In this document: positions 54,427 through 63,149 of the stretch, in pieces
Layout of the letters: the number at the start of each line of letters is the position of its first letter
Numbering within the stretch: the first letter of the stretch is position 1
Assembly: GCA_963775275.1 (NCBI GenBank)
Contig: CAVZII010000005.1
Span: 2,232,001 to 2,296,000, forward strand
DNA from: JANWHQ01 sp963775275
GTDB taxonomy: Bacteria; Pseudomonadota; Alphaproteobacteria; Caulobacterales; Caulobacteraceae
Reading direction: 5' to 3'
Length of the DNA: 64,000 nt
Notes under the pieces: model-generated
The model's input: the letters and a program-made list of their open reading frames with translations, nothing else
Told to the model about the DNA's origin: nothing
Database searches by the model: none
Position numbers and translations under genes: made by a program

Positions 54427-55253
54427 AGCCCGAACTTGCGCCGCCGCTCGCTCACCGTCGCGGCGTGCTCGGTCGCGTCCTTGTAGCGGCTGGCGGCGCG
54501 CAGAGGGCTGTCCTTGGGGCAGAACACCAGGTCCATCTCGGTGATGGCGTCGTCGGCCTTGCGGCGCACGATCTGGGCGATGTCGTAGAGCACGAACCCG
54601 CGCTGATCGAACCAGGTCATCAGATCGACCAGGACCGTCATGCCCTCGCGCTTGACGTCGCCCCAGAGCGAGGCCTCCGTGATCACCGCGCAGGTGTGGG
54701 CCAGGGTCTTCTCGGCGCCCTTAAGGACCTCCAGCTCATATCCCTGGACGTCGATCTTGATGAGGAAGGGGCCTTCCAGGCGGTGGTGCCCCACGAGGTC
54801 GTCGACGGTGACGACCCGAACCTTGCGCACTTCGCCGACACTGCGCTTGAGCAGGAAAGACGAGCCGCTCAGCGTCTCGGCGACGATCAGGTTGCGCTTG
54901 CCTGGCGCCGGCCCGGCGGCGGCGCTGACGGCGATGGAGCGTGGATACTGCTCGATCAGCGCGTTCATGAAAGGGATGGATTCGACCAGGGGCTCGACCA
55001 TCACGTAGCGGACGTCGGGAAAGACGCCGTAGAGGCCCGTCGTCCCGCTGGCGACACCGATGTCGAAGATGGTCTTCGGCTCTATCCCCAGCTCGCGGAT
55101 CCGTGTCAGCGATTGGTGCTTGGACAACTTGCCAGGCGCGGTCGGCGCGGCCGCCGCCTTGGGATCGTCCGGCGCGCCGTTCACCGGCGCCTCCCGGACT
55201 GCCGGCCGGCGGCCAGCGCGCACCCCTTCACGCGTTCGATCAGCATGGGCCAT
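54423..55253 (-). CDS. FkbM-family SAM methyltransferase 2
   Basis: A 276-residue protein. After a low-complexity start (to about residue 40) motif I is KTIFDIGVASGTTGLYGVFP, then VRYVMVEPLVESIPFMNALI and the FkbM core LIKIDVQGYELEVLKGAEKT. It is only weakly similar to FkbM 1. Its stop TAG is contributed by repeat copy 5. It lies 26 bases after the stop of the GSCFA gene, so the pair is probably an operon. Confidence 0.82.
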   Translation of the reverse strand: MAHADRTREGVRAGRRPAVREAPVNGAPDDPKAAAAPTAPGKLSKHQSLTRIRELGIEPKTIFDIGVASGTTGLYGVFPDVRYVMVEPLVESIPFMNALIEQYPRSIAVSAAAGPAPGKRNLIVAETLSGSSFLLKRSVGEVRKVRVVTVDDLVGHHRLEGPFLIKIDVQGYELEVLKGAEKTLAHTCAVITEASLWGDVKREGMTVLVDLMTWFDQRGFVLYDIAQIVRRKADDAITEMDLVFCPKDSPLRAASRYKDATEHAATVSERRRKFGL

Positions 55254-55279
55254 GGTCTACAGCATAGTCCGCCGACGGG

Positions 55280-56614
55280 TCACGCGGCTGGCGTCGGAGC
55301 AGCCGGTCCGTCGTCCTCCGCCGGCCCGGCGGGCGCCGCGGAGGGCGCATCCCCGCCGCCGTAGTGGCAGAGGAAGAGGTCGATGATCAGCTTCACGATC
55401 CACCCTGAGACATGGCGCGTGTTGCCGTCCTCCGCGCCGTAGACCAACGGGTGGTCGGGTCCGAAGTGAGCGCCGAGCCAGCGGACGATCTCGAAGCTCG
55501 GCCAGTAGAGCACGTCGCCACTCTCGTCAGCGGATGCGACCTCATGGCAAGCCACCCGCAGGGTCGACTTGGACACGCAGTCGGCGATCACCGCCGACTC
55601 CAGCTCCGTGGTCCCGCTCAGCGGCACGGGCGACACGGTCAGCACGAAGCGGGGACGGCGTGGGCTCAGACGTCGGATCGACTCCAAGATCATCGTCAGG
55701 TTACGGACGTTCTCGAGCACGGTCGTGGTCCGCATCGCGTAGCCGCCTTTGAGGTAGTCCTCGGCGGTGCGGCTGCGTGCCGGCAGGAACAGGAACTCTC
55801 CCGTCTGCGCGTCGAAGAAGCACGGCGCTACGCCCAGCGTCATGACGAAGACATCGCTCGCCTCGATCGACCGGAGGAAGCGCTCGCGCAGGGCCTGCCC
55901 GTAGACCCGGTCCATCAGGGCGGTCGGCGCGTCGACCGGGCCCCGCTCGATCCACTCGAGCAGGTATCGGTTGGCGTAGGTGCTGTTGATCTCCTCCCCG
56001 AGGGGCTCCGCGTTCACCCGGTAGCCGGTCTCCTGCAGGCGCGCGGCGAGATTTTCGGCGAAGCACGACCCCAGGGTCATGAAGACCGTGTCCGGCGTAA
56101 CGATCGGACTCCGGGGCAGTCCCCTGAGGACATAGCGCTCGACAACCTCACGGGGATTGTCGAACGAGCGCTGGCGAGCGGGCCAGCCGACGGCGCGCTT
56201 GTTGCGCACGATGGGGTCCGCCCGGCGCACGATCTCCAGCATCACCCGCGCATCCGACTCGTCGGGCTCGAGCTCGACCGCCTTCTCGAGGCAGGCCAGG
56301 GCCGCGCCGCGCTCACCGATGCGGAAGAGCGCCTCGCCACGGTAGCGCAGCGGCCAGCCGATGTCGGGATAACGGTCGACGCCCAGCCGCCCGAGCTCGT
56401 CGAGCTCGGCCCACCTCTGGAGCTGGCTGAGGCACCACAGGGCCTTGTTGTGGGCGTTTCGGCGCGTCTTGCTGCTGACGGCGGGCCGGCCGTCCCAGCG
56501 GACCAGCTGGAGGAACAGCTCGAACGCCTCGTCCGGCCGCTTGTCCTTGATGAGGCGGATGCCCTGTCGGTACTGCTCCTGGTGCCGGTCGGAGGGGCCG
56601 TCCATCGCATCCAT
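55280..56614 (-). CDS. GSCFA-domain protein with TPR-like N-terminus
   Basis: A 444-residue protein from the ATG at 56614 (MDAMDGPSDRHQEQYRQGIR); an in-frame start at 56668 is possible. Residues up to about 120 are TPR-like helices (AFELFLQLVRWDGRP, GAALACLEKAVELEPDES). The GSCFA domain begins with the signature VFMTLGSCFAENLAARLQET, with EINSTYANRYLLEWIER and later LTVSPVPLSGTTELESAVIA. The family is an SGNH-hydrolase-like group found in polysaccharide loci; acetyl or acyl ester chemistry is a guess. Confidence 0.78.
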   Translation of the reverse strand: MDAMDGPSDRHQEQYRQGIRLIKDKRPDEAFELFLQLVRWDGRPAVSSKTRRNAHNKALWCLSQLQRWAELDELGRLGVDRYPDIGWPLRYRGEALFRIGERGAALACLEKAVELEPDESDARVMLEIVRRADPIVRNKRAVGWPARQRSFDNPREVVERYVLRGLPRSPIVTPDTVFMTLGSCFAENLAARLQETGYRVNAEPLGEEINSTYANRYLLEWIERGPVDAPTALMDRVYGQALRERFLRSIEASDVFVMTLGVAPCFFDAQTGEFLFLPARSRTAEDYLKGGYAMRTTTVLENVRNLTMILESIRRLSPRRPRFVLTVSPVPLSGTTELESAVIADCVSKSTLRVACHEVASADESGDVLYWPSFEIVRWLGAHFGPDHPLVYGAEDGNTRHVSGWIVKLIIDLFLCHYGGGDAPSAAPAGPAEDDGPAAPTPAA

Positions 56615-56804
56615 CGCAAAGCCTGACTTGGTCGCTTTCCCGCACGGCGCCGCGCGCGCCCGGATCATTAGACGACATCACGGCGAAAGTAGCACGCCCG
56701 GGCGTCTCAGCGCGCGAATAGGCCGTCCTTGACCAGCTCCCTGGCCGCCGCCGCCGCTCGCTTGCCGTCCCGCGCCTCGGGCACTATACCCCGGCGCTCC
56801 TGGC

Positions 56805-56879
56805 GGACGCGTAGCTCAGTGGGAGAGCACTACGTTGACATCGTAGGGGTCGCTGGTTCAATCCCAGCCGCGTCCACCA
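56805..56879 (+). tRNA. tRNA-Val (anticodon GAC)
   Basis: A 75-base cloverleaf. Acceptor GGACGCG pairs with CGCGTCC; the D arm has GCTCAGTGGGAGAGC; the anticodon stem CTACG/CGTAG encloses loop TTGACAT, with anticodon GAC at 56837-56839. The T arm is CTGGTTCAATCCCAG region, and discriminator A with CCA is encoded. A -10-like ACTATACC lies 20 bases upstream. Confidence 0.95.
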
Positions 56880-57162
56880 TCTCCCCTGCCAAGATTCCTG
56901 CCTGGGCCATCGGCTTGTGTGGACTTGGCAAGAGCGGCCGGACCCGCTGGTCGGCCTGGCGCGGAAGCCCCCTTGCCCAGATCGCGGCGGGGCGGGAGAC
57001 GCCGACGAAGGGAAGTCTCAACAGGCCTCCACCTTGGGTGGCGGTCATGGCGGATCGCGCGGCAGGCGACAACCTGTTCGCTCGTCAACGCCTGATCGGG
57101 TGCGTCATTGATGGCCGCTCACCCCCGGTTGCGGGTGGCGAAGCCGATGCTAAGCTTGATTA

Positions 57163-58938
57163 TTGGGATTTCCGCGTCGGACGTCCCGCATCGATCAAGC
57201 GCCAGTGCCGGCCAACCGCAACATTCGCGCCGTAGAGGCTGGCCTGTGGACCGACGGTCCGGACGGCGCCGCCGAGCTGGCCGCCAGCTTCTACGCCGAG
57301 CGCACCGCGTTCGAAGAGAGGATGAACCTCGCCTGGGAGGCGGGCGACGGCGAGACCTTCCTGCGCATGGCGACGATCCGTCGCCAGGCCGCGCCGATGA
57401 ACACGAAGCTGGCGCTCCGCCTGACCGCCGTCCTGATCGAGGCGGGCTGGCCCGACGAGGCCCTGGAGCTGCTGACCGACCGCCGCCATTGGCCCGACCA
57501 TGGGAGCCGCTACTGGTTTTTTCTCGCGCAAGCCAAGGCGGGGCTCGGCGCCATCGACGAGGCGCTGGCGGCGGCGCGGACGGGCCTGGAGATGGCTCCC
57601 GGGCTGGAGGGGATGGAGGAGCTGAGCGCGCAGCTCGAGGAGATGGCGGCGCTGGAGGCCAGGATCGGCAAGCCGATGACCTGGGACGAGGCGATGCGCC
57701 TCCTGCGCGGCTATCTCGCCTTCGGCCTGGTCCGGCGCGCCGCCGACGCTGTCCGCACCCTAATCGGCGGATCACTCGTTCCGGACGCGGAGCAGCTCGA
57801 AGAGCTTCTGCGGACCTGCTGCGGTTTCCTGCGGCGCCTGGAGCCTGGTCACATCCTCCAGCTTTTGAGGCGTCTGGCGGCGCCCCTGCCCAAGCCCGCG
57901 AGGCGGCCGCTCGACCTTGCCATGGGAATCCTGACCGGGGGTCCCGCGGCCCGGCTGGCCCGGCCGGGACGGCAGGAGCCGGTGCGCGCCCAGGCCTGGC
58001 GCGCCTCTGCGCTCGCCCTGGCCCGTTCGGGACGTCTGGAGAGCGCCATCGTCGAGCTCGGCGATCTCACCTTGGATCGCCCACGGGATGAGGATATCCG
58101 CCGCGACCTCGCCCGATGCATCGGGGAGCGAGTGCTGCAGGACCATCGGCCCAGCTTCGAGCCGCCATCCGGGCGCCGCAAGATCATCGACGTGTTCCCC
58201 TTCAACGGCGAATTCGACATTCTCACCGTCAAGCTGGAGGAGATGAGCGACTGGGTCGACCGTTTCGTCCTGGTGGAATCGCCGCTGACCTTCACGGGCT
58301 CGCCAAAGCCGCTGTACTTCGCCGAGGCCAAGGACCGCTTCGCCCGGTATGCGAACAAGCTCATCCACGTGGTGGCCGATGTCTTCCCCGATTACATCGG
58401 CTGCGCCTGGTCCAGGGAATTCTTCCAGCGCGACAGCGGGCTCGAGGCCCTGTCGGGGCTGTGCGCGCGCGATGACCTGGTGCTGATCACCGATGTGGAC
58501 GAGATCCTCGACCGACAGGCGATCGAGCCGTTCTTCGGCGGTTTCGCCGGGCTCAGGCTGCGCACGTCGCGCTACTTCTACAACTATCGCCGGATCGCCG
58601 GTCCGGGCGTGGAGCCATCCAAGAGCGTCGCCTTGCCCGCCAGGAGCCTGCAGCATTTCGGACTGAGCTTCGCGCGCGTGGGCCTGGGCAGGATCCGCAG
58701 CACACGGATCAACGACGCGGGTTGGCACTTCACCTCGGTGGGCGACGCCGACCGGATCGCCAACAAGCTGAAGAGCTATTCCCACCAGGAGAACCTGGCC
58801 GACCTCGAGCCGTTGCTCCAGCGCATCGACCGCATCGCGGAGGGCCTGGTCGAGCCGGGCTGGGAGAGATGCGGGCTCGACAGTCTTCCGCGCTATGTGC
58901 GCGACCATCCCGCTCAGTTTGCCGACCGCATCCTCTAG
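57163..58938 (+). CDS. GT17-family glycosyltransferase with helical N-terminal domain
   Basis: A protein of up to 591 residues; the start is unsure (TTG 57163, or GTG 57205, or ATG 57322). The N-terminal half is TPR-like (EALELLTDRRHWPDHG, AIDEALAAARTGLEMAP). The C-terminal half matches the GT17 (beta-1,4-N-acetylglucosaminyltransferase III-like) pattern: KIIDVFPFNGEFDILTVKLE, VDRFVLVESPLTFTGSPKPL and the metal site LVLITDVDEILDRQ. It probably adds a sugar to a surface glycan or glycoprotein. A hairpin (58950-58972) follows the stop. Confidence 0.75.
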   Translation: MGFPRRTSRIDQAPVPANRNIRAVEAGLWTDGPDGAAELAASFYAERTAFEERMNLAWEAGDGETFLRMATIRRQAAPMNTKLALRLTAVLIEAGWPDEALELLTDRRHWPDHGSRYWFFLAQAKAGLGAIDEALAAARTGLEMAPGLEGMEELSAQLEEMAALEARIGKPMTWDEAMRLLRGYLAFGLVRRAADAVRTLIGGSLVPDAEQLEELLRTCCGFLRRLEPGHILQLLRRLAAPLPKPARRPLDLAMGILTGGPAARLARPGRQEPVRAQAWRASALALARSGRLESAIVELGDLTLDRPRDEDIRRDLARCIGERVLQDHRPSFEPPSGRRKIIDVFPFNGEFDILTVKLEEMSDWVDRFVLVESPLTFTGSPKPLYFAEAKDRFARYANKLIHVVADVFPDYIGCAWSREFFQRDSGLEALSGLCARDDLVLITDVDEILDRQAIEPFFGGFAGLRLRTSRYFYNYRRIAGPGVEPSKSVALPARSLQHFGLSFARVGLGRIRSTRINDAGWHFTSVGDADRIANKLKSYSHQENLADLEPLLQRIDRIAEGLVEPGWERCGLDSLPRYVRDHPAQFADRIL

Positions 58939-59350
58939 CGGATCGTAGCAAACGGATGATTTCCATCCGTTTGTGGTCCGATCCACGTGCTTCCAAAGAC
59001 CTGTGGTGCGAAGCTCAATCGGACGCCGGCGGCGCCCGATCGAGTCGAACCGCTGGGCGGCCCGCGGCGCTGGCCGAAGGCGCGTCCGGGGACGGTGTTC
59101 ACGGCCGGGCCGCCGGCCTGCCCGCCTCGAGCCCGGGAAGATGTCCGAGGCGTCGCCCAGGCCTGTGTAGCTCGTGTCGCCGGTGATCGGCGATGCGGGG
59201 GCCGACCTCTTCCAAGCGCGAGCGGGCTGCGTTGACAGCATCCGGCCGCTGGTTCAATCGAGTTTCAGTCCGCGCCTGCTGGCGACCGGCCGGCCGCCGG
59301 TTCGGGGCCGAGCTGAGACCGCGCCAAGCCTGGGACGTCCGAGAGGCCCC
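58939..59350. other. 412-bp non-coding gap with hairpin and a decayed gene start
   Basis: A perfect 8-bp stem AAACGGAT/ATCCGTTT (58950-58972) is a probable terminator of the GT17 gene. At 59097-59170 the sequence ACGGCCGGGCCGCCGGC and ATGTCCGAGGCGTCGCCCA closely resembles 51954-52004, the start of the hypothetical gene at 51986, but stops after nine codons (MSEASPRPV then TAG). It is a relic of a partial duplication. The rest shows nothing recognisable. Confidence 0.6.
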
Positions 59351-60141
59351 ATGACCGAACACAAGCCCAAAGCCTGGGACCGATCAAAGCTCCCTGATGG
59401 ATTGGAGCACTGGACCGAGAACGACTGAGAGGCCAAGGCCCGCGAGAACCCCTTCTTCGCCATCCAGGCCGAGATCGACTGGATGGACGCGCCGGCCGGC
59501 GAGCTGACCCCGAGCAGGTCGACGCCCTGTTCCGCCGCGGCCAGGTGCTGTTCCGCAAGCACATTGCGCCCCTGCTCGAGGGGCTGGAGGACCCGCTGGT
59601 CCTCGAATACGGCTGCGGGGCCGGACGGATCCTGCGCGCTCTGGCCGACGCGGGATACCGCTGCGCCGGGGTCGACATCTCCCCGACGATGATCGAGCAC
59701 TGCCGGCGGCTGGCGCCGGAAGCAGAGAGCCGCGCCTTGGACGACCCGTTGCCGGATGGCCTCGCCGATGTGGTCTTCTCCCACGCGATCCTGCAGCACA
59801 ACCCCACCCTCAGCGCTTATGCAGCGGCCGTGAACGAGATGTGCCGGCTACTGAGGCCAGGCGGGGTCTTCGCCGCCCACGTGGCCTGCGAGGACTTCGC
59901 CGATGGGGACTTCGAGCGGCCGGGGCGCACCGAGAACTTCGAGGACCATTCGCTGCACTATCGCCATGGCGAGAGCGAGCCCTACCGCCGTCACGCGCAG
60001 ACCACCTGGAGCGGCGTCTACATCGGCCGGGACTTCCTGACCAAGGCTCTGGAGGCCCAGGGCATCGGCATCGAGCGCTGGCGGGCGCACAACCCGCAAA
60101 AGCCGCGCAGCGTCTGGGCCATCGGTCGCAAGCGAGGCTGA
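59351..60141 (+). pseudogene. Decayed SAM methyltransferase, paralogue of 42825-43625
   Basis: The start MTEHKPKAWDRSKLPDGLEH then WTEND is followed by TGA (59426-59428) where the paralogue has Trp (expected ENDWEAKARENPFFA, TGG to TGA). A second lesion, loss of one C in ACCCCGAG (about 59503-59508), shifts the frame; correcting it gives LTPEQVDALFRRGQ and then the intact C-terminal two thirds: VLEYGCGAGRILRALADAGY, AGVDISPTMIEHCRRL, LLRPGGVFAAHV. A shorter frame from 59545 might still be translated but lacks the N-terminal segment. Confidence 0.75.
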
Positions 60142-60257
60142 GCCGGCGGCGCCCGCTTCCCCAGGGTTGCCCGGGCCGGCGCCGTATGCTTGTGCATAGC
60201 ACCCCGAGCGGGCGCGCACCTCATCGCTTCGCCCGGCGGGATGTTCCCGGGGGGTTG

Positions 60258-61904
60258 ATGGCGGCGACGGCGGAACGGGCGAGGGTGACGCGGAGCGAGG
60301 CCGACCGGCCCGCCTCGGGTGCGCCGGCCTGCTACCCCGGCGGCGTTTCGGTGATCGTCTGCACCTTCAACCGCAGGCCGCTGCTCGAGAAGCTGGTCCA
60401 GAGCATGGCGCCCCAGCTCGAGGTCGACTATCCGCTCGAGATCCTGATCGTCGACAACAACTCGCGCGACGACACGGCCGCCTACGCCCGGGCCCTGGCC
60501 GAACGGAACCCGATCTTCCGCTACGTCTTCGAGCCGAATCAGGGGCTGAGCCATGCCAGGAACGCCGGGGCCGCGGCGGCGCGCCACGCCTTCCTGATGT
60601 ACCTGGACGACGACGCCCTCCTTCCGCCGCACTACCTGCCGACGCTGGGCAAGCGCCTCGGCCAGCACGACCCCGACTTCTTCGGCGGCCCGCTCTATCC
60701 CCTCTATGTCGATCCCAAGCCCGACTGGTTCCCGGAGAGCCTGGAGATCCGCAAGAAGGCCGCCCGGTCCGGCTTCCACAATTCGATCGTTCTGACCGGC
60801 GCCAACTACGGCGTGAGGAAGTCCGTACTGGAGAAGGTCGGGGGGTTCGACCCGCACTACGGCATGACCGGCGGCAAGGTCGGCATGCTCGAGGAGCGGC
60901 TGGTCATCGAGACCTACCGCCGGATGACCCCGCCCGAGGCGCAGAAGATCTACTATGGCCTGGACCACTTCATCCTGAACCACACGCCCGCGCGGCGGAT
61001 GACGGTGGGTTTCCAGCTCGAGCGCATCTTCATCGGCAACCGCGAGTTCATCCGCTACTGCCTGGTGCAGGGCGTCCGCTCGCCGGACATGCTGTTCATG
61101 AGCCTGTGGCGCGCCTTCTGGGGCGAGCTCGGGGCGGTGCTGAAGGCCGCGCCCGCGATCTGGCGGGGGCGCAGGGCCGATCCCGAACGGCCGATGCGGG
61201 CGCTGGTCAAGCTCACCTTGCGCAGCGCCGACCTGATGGGAGCGCTCGACTTCTTCCTTACCGATTTCGGCCGCGTGCGGCGGCGGCTGAAGGCCGAAGG
61301 TCCCGAGGCGCGTCCGTTCCGCGCGACGCTCTTCACGCTCCTGTCCGAAGACAAGGCCGAGGCCGGCACGCCGGACCTGGACGCCCTGGCCGACGCCTTC
61401 GAGGACGTCGGCGTGCTGACGGTCGTCTCGGTGGCCGGCCGGTCGGACGACGCCATCCGCGAGCTGGCGAATGGGTTGAACCTTCGGGCCGAAGACCTCC
61501 TGATCACCGACATGCCCAAGGTCGTTCGGGCGCTCGCGCCCCTGCGGTCTTCGCGGCCGCACCTGCAGATCGTCCTTTGGCTGCGCGAGCCCAAGTCCAT
61601 GAACTACCTGAAGAGCCCGAAGCACCTCTGGGAGAAGCGGGAGGGCGTGATCGGCCGGGTCCGGCGCGAGCGCGCCCTGTTCCGGAGCGCGGACCAGGTG
61701 ATCGTCTCCACCGCATGGCTGGACCGTGGCCTCGCCCCGGCGCTGCTGCCCATGCGCCGCAGGCTGCTCGTCCCCCAGATCCCCGCCGCCAAGTCGGCCA
61801 AGGACGAGCGAGCGGTCCAGGGCGTGCGCCAGGCGGCCCTCGCCGGCTGGGCCCGGGCCATCGAAGAGGCGCGCCTTTGGGCGCCCAGGCGGCTGAAACC
61901 GTGA
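60258..61904 (+). CDS. GT2-family glycosyltransferase with C-terminal extension
   Basis: A 548-residue protein from ATG 60258, preceded by GGGGGG. The N-terminal GT-A domain reads VSVIVCTFNRRPLLEKLVQS, EILIVDNNSRDDTAAYARAL, NQGLSHARNAGAAAARHAFL and MYLDDDALLPPHYL (DxD motif DDD). A C-terminal region of about 220 residues (from about 330) has no assigned family (ADQVIVSTAWLDRGLAPALL near its end). It ends GTGA-coupled to the UDP-GlcNAc 2-epimerase gene, so the two act in the same glycan pathway. Confidence 0.85.
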   Translation: MAATAERARVTRSEADRPASGAPACYPGGVSVIVCTFNRRPLLEKLVQSMAPQLEVDYPLEILIVDNNSRDDTAAYARALAERNPIFRYVFEPNQGLSHARNAGAAAARHAFLMYLDDDALLPPHYLPTLGKRLGQHDPDFFGGPLYPLYVDPKPDWFPESLEIRKKAARSGFHNSIVLTGANYGVRKSVLEKVGGFDPHYGMTGGKVGMLEERLVIETYRRMTPPEAQKIYYGLDHFILNHTPARRMTVGFQLERIFIGNREFIRYCLVQGVRSPDMLFMSLWRAFWGELGAVLKAAPAIWRGRRADPERPMRALVKLTLRSADLMGALDFFLTDFGRVRRRLKAEGPEARPFRATLFTLLSEDKAEAGTPDLDALADAFEDVGVLTVVSVAGRSDDAIRELANGLNLRAEDLLITDMPKVVRALAPLRSSRPHLQIVLWLREPKSMNYLKSPKHLWEKREGVIGRVRRERALFRSADQVIVSTAWLDRGLAPALLPMRRRLLVPQIPAAKSAKDERAVQGVRQAALAGWARAIEEARLWAPRRLKP

Positions 61905-63022
61905 CGCTGAAGGTGCTCACCGTGTTCGGCACGCGGCCCGAGGCCATCAAGCTGGCGCCGGTGGTGCGCGCGCTCGAGGCCGCGCCGGACATCCGGTCCG
62001 CGGTCTGCGTCACCGGCCAGCACCGGGCGATCCTGGACCAGATGCTGGGCTTCTTCGCGATCCGGGCCGACCACGACCTGGACGTGATGCGGCCGAACCA
62101 GACCCTGACGGGCCTCACGGCGTCGACGCTCGAGCGGCTGCAGCCTGTGCTGGACCAGGAAAAGCCGGACTGGCTGGTGGTCCAGGGCGACACCACCACC
62201 GCCATGGCGGCCGCCCTCGGCGCCTTCTACAACCAGATCCGCGTCGCCCACGTCGAGGCGGGACTGCGCACCCGCAACAAGCGTCATCCGTATCCGGAAG
62301 AGTCCAACCGCCGGATGATCGCGGCGGTGGCCGACCTGCACTTTCCGCCGACCCCGATCGCCAGGGAGACGCTCCTGGCCGAGGGCGAGCCCGAGTCCGC
62401 CGTGGTCGTCACCGGCAACACCGGCATCGACGCCCTCTACTGGACGCAAGGGGAGGTGCGCGCCGGCCGCGTCGCGCCGCCGCCGGGGGTGGCGGACCTG
62501 CTGGACGGCAAGCGGCTGGTGCTGGTCACGGCGCACAGGCGTGAGAACTTCGACCGGGGCCTGAAGGAGATCTGCGCGGCCCTGAAGGCGATCGCCGGGC
62601 GGTTCGAGGACGTGGCCATGGTCCTGCCCGTGCACCCCAATCCGAACGTGAAGGGACCGATCGAGCAGATGCTGGCGGGGGCCGGGCGGATCCACCTGGT
62701 CGACCCGGTCGACTACGGCCCGTTCGTCTGGCTGATCGACCGGGCGAGCCTGATCCTGACGGACTCGGGCGGCATCCAGGAGGAGGCGACGGCGCTGGGC
62801 CGGCCCATGCTGGTGATGCGCGAGGTGACCGAGCGGCCCGAGGCGGTGGCGGCGGGAACGGCGCGGCTGGTGGGCGCCCACACCGACGCGATCGTCGCCA
62901 ATGCGGTCGAGCTGTTGTCGGATGAGAGCGTCCGTGCACGCATGGCCCGACCCTCGGACGTCTTCGGCGACGGCCGCGCGTCCGAGCGGATCGTCGAGGC
63001 GCTGAGGAGCTGGCGCGGGTGA
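61901..63022 (+). CDS. wecB: UDP-N-acetylglucosamine 2-epimerase (non-hydrolysing)
   Basis: A 373-residue enzyme converting UDP-GlcNAc to UDP-ManNAc. The start is the GTG at 61901 overlapping the previous stop (GTGA). The family motifs are all present: VFGTRPEAIKLAPVVRALEA, VCVTGQHRAILDQML, VVQGDTTTAMAAALGAFYNQ, VAHVEAGLRTRNKRHPYPEE, TAHRRENFDRGLKEI, VLPVHPNPNVKGPIEQML and LTDSGGIQEEATALGRPMLV. It supplies a precursor for the surface glycan of this cluster. Confidence 0.93.
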   Translation: MTLKVLTVFGTRPEAIKLAPVVRALEAAPDIRSAVCVTGQHRAILDQMLGFFAIRADHDLDVMRPNQTLTGLTASTLERLQPVLDQEKPDWLVVQGDTTTAMAAALGAFYNQIRVAHVEAGLRTRNKRHPYPEESNRRMIAAVADLHFPPTPIARETLLAEGEPESAVVVTGNTGIDALYWTQGEVRAGRVAPPPGVADLLDGKRLVLVTAHRRENFDRGLKEICAALKAIAGRFEDVAMVLPVHPNPNVKGPIEQMLAGAGRIHLVDPVDYGPFVWLIDRASLILTDSGGIQEEATALGRPMLVMREVTERPEAVAAGTARLVGAHTDAIVANAVELLSDESVRARMARPSDVFGDGRASERIVEALRSWRG

Positions 63023-63047
63023 GCGCGGCCGCATGCTCCCTCCGCGC

Positions 63048-63130
63048 CTTCGGCGCACCTCCCCCGCAAGCGGGGCAGGACCAGATGAGCGCTCCTGTCC
63101 TGCCCCGCTTGCGGGGGAGGTGCGCCGAAG
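63048..63130. repeat. Perfect 33-bp-arm palindrome between wecB and the next gene
   Basis: Arms 63048-63080 and 63098-63130 are perfect inverted copies (starting CTTCGGCGCACCTCCCCCGC), with a 17-nt loop. Outer bases also pair in part (CCCTCCG/CGGAGGG). Such long perfect hairpins are typical of dispersed extragenic palindromes; it may also stop transcription. Confidence 0.9.
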
Positions 63131-63149
63131 CGACGGAGGGGGCGATCAC

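Noticed and set aside
56708..56786. Minus-strand peptide VPEARDGKRAAAAARELVKD ending at 56708
   Set aside because: Looks like a possible C-terminal relic but is short and low complexity, and it overlaps the tRNA promoter region.
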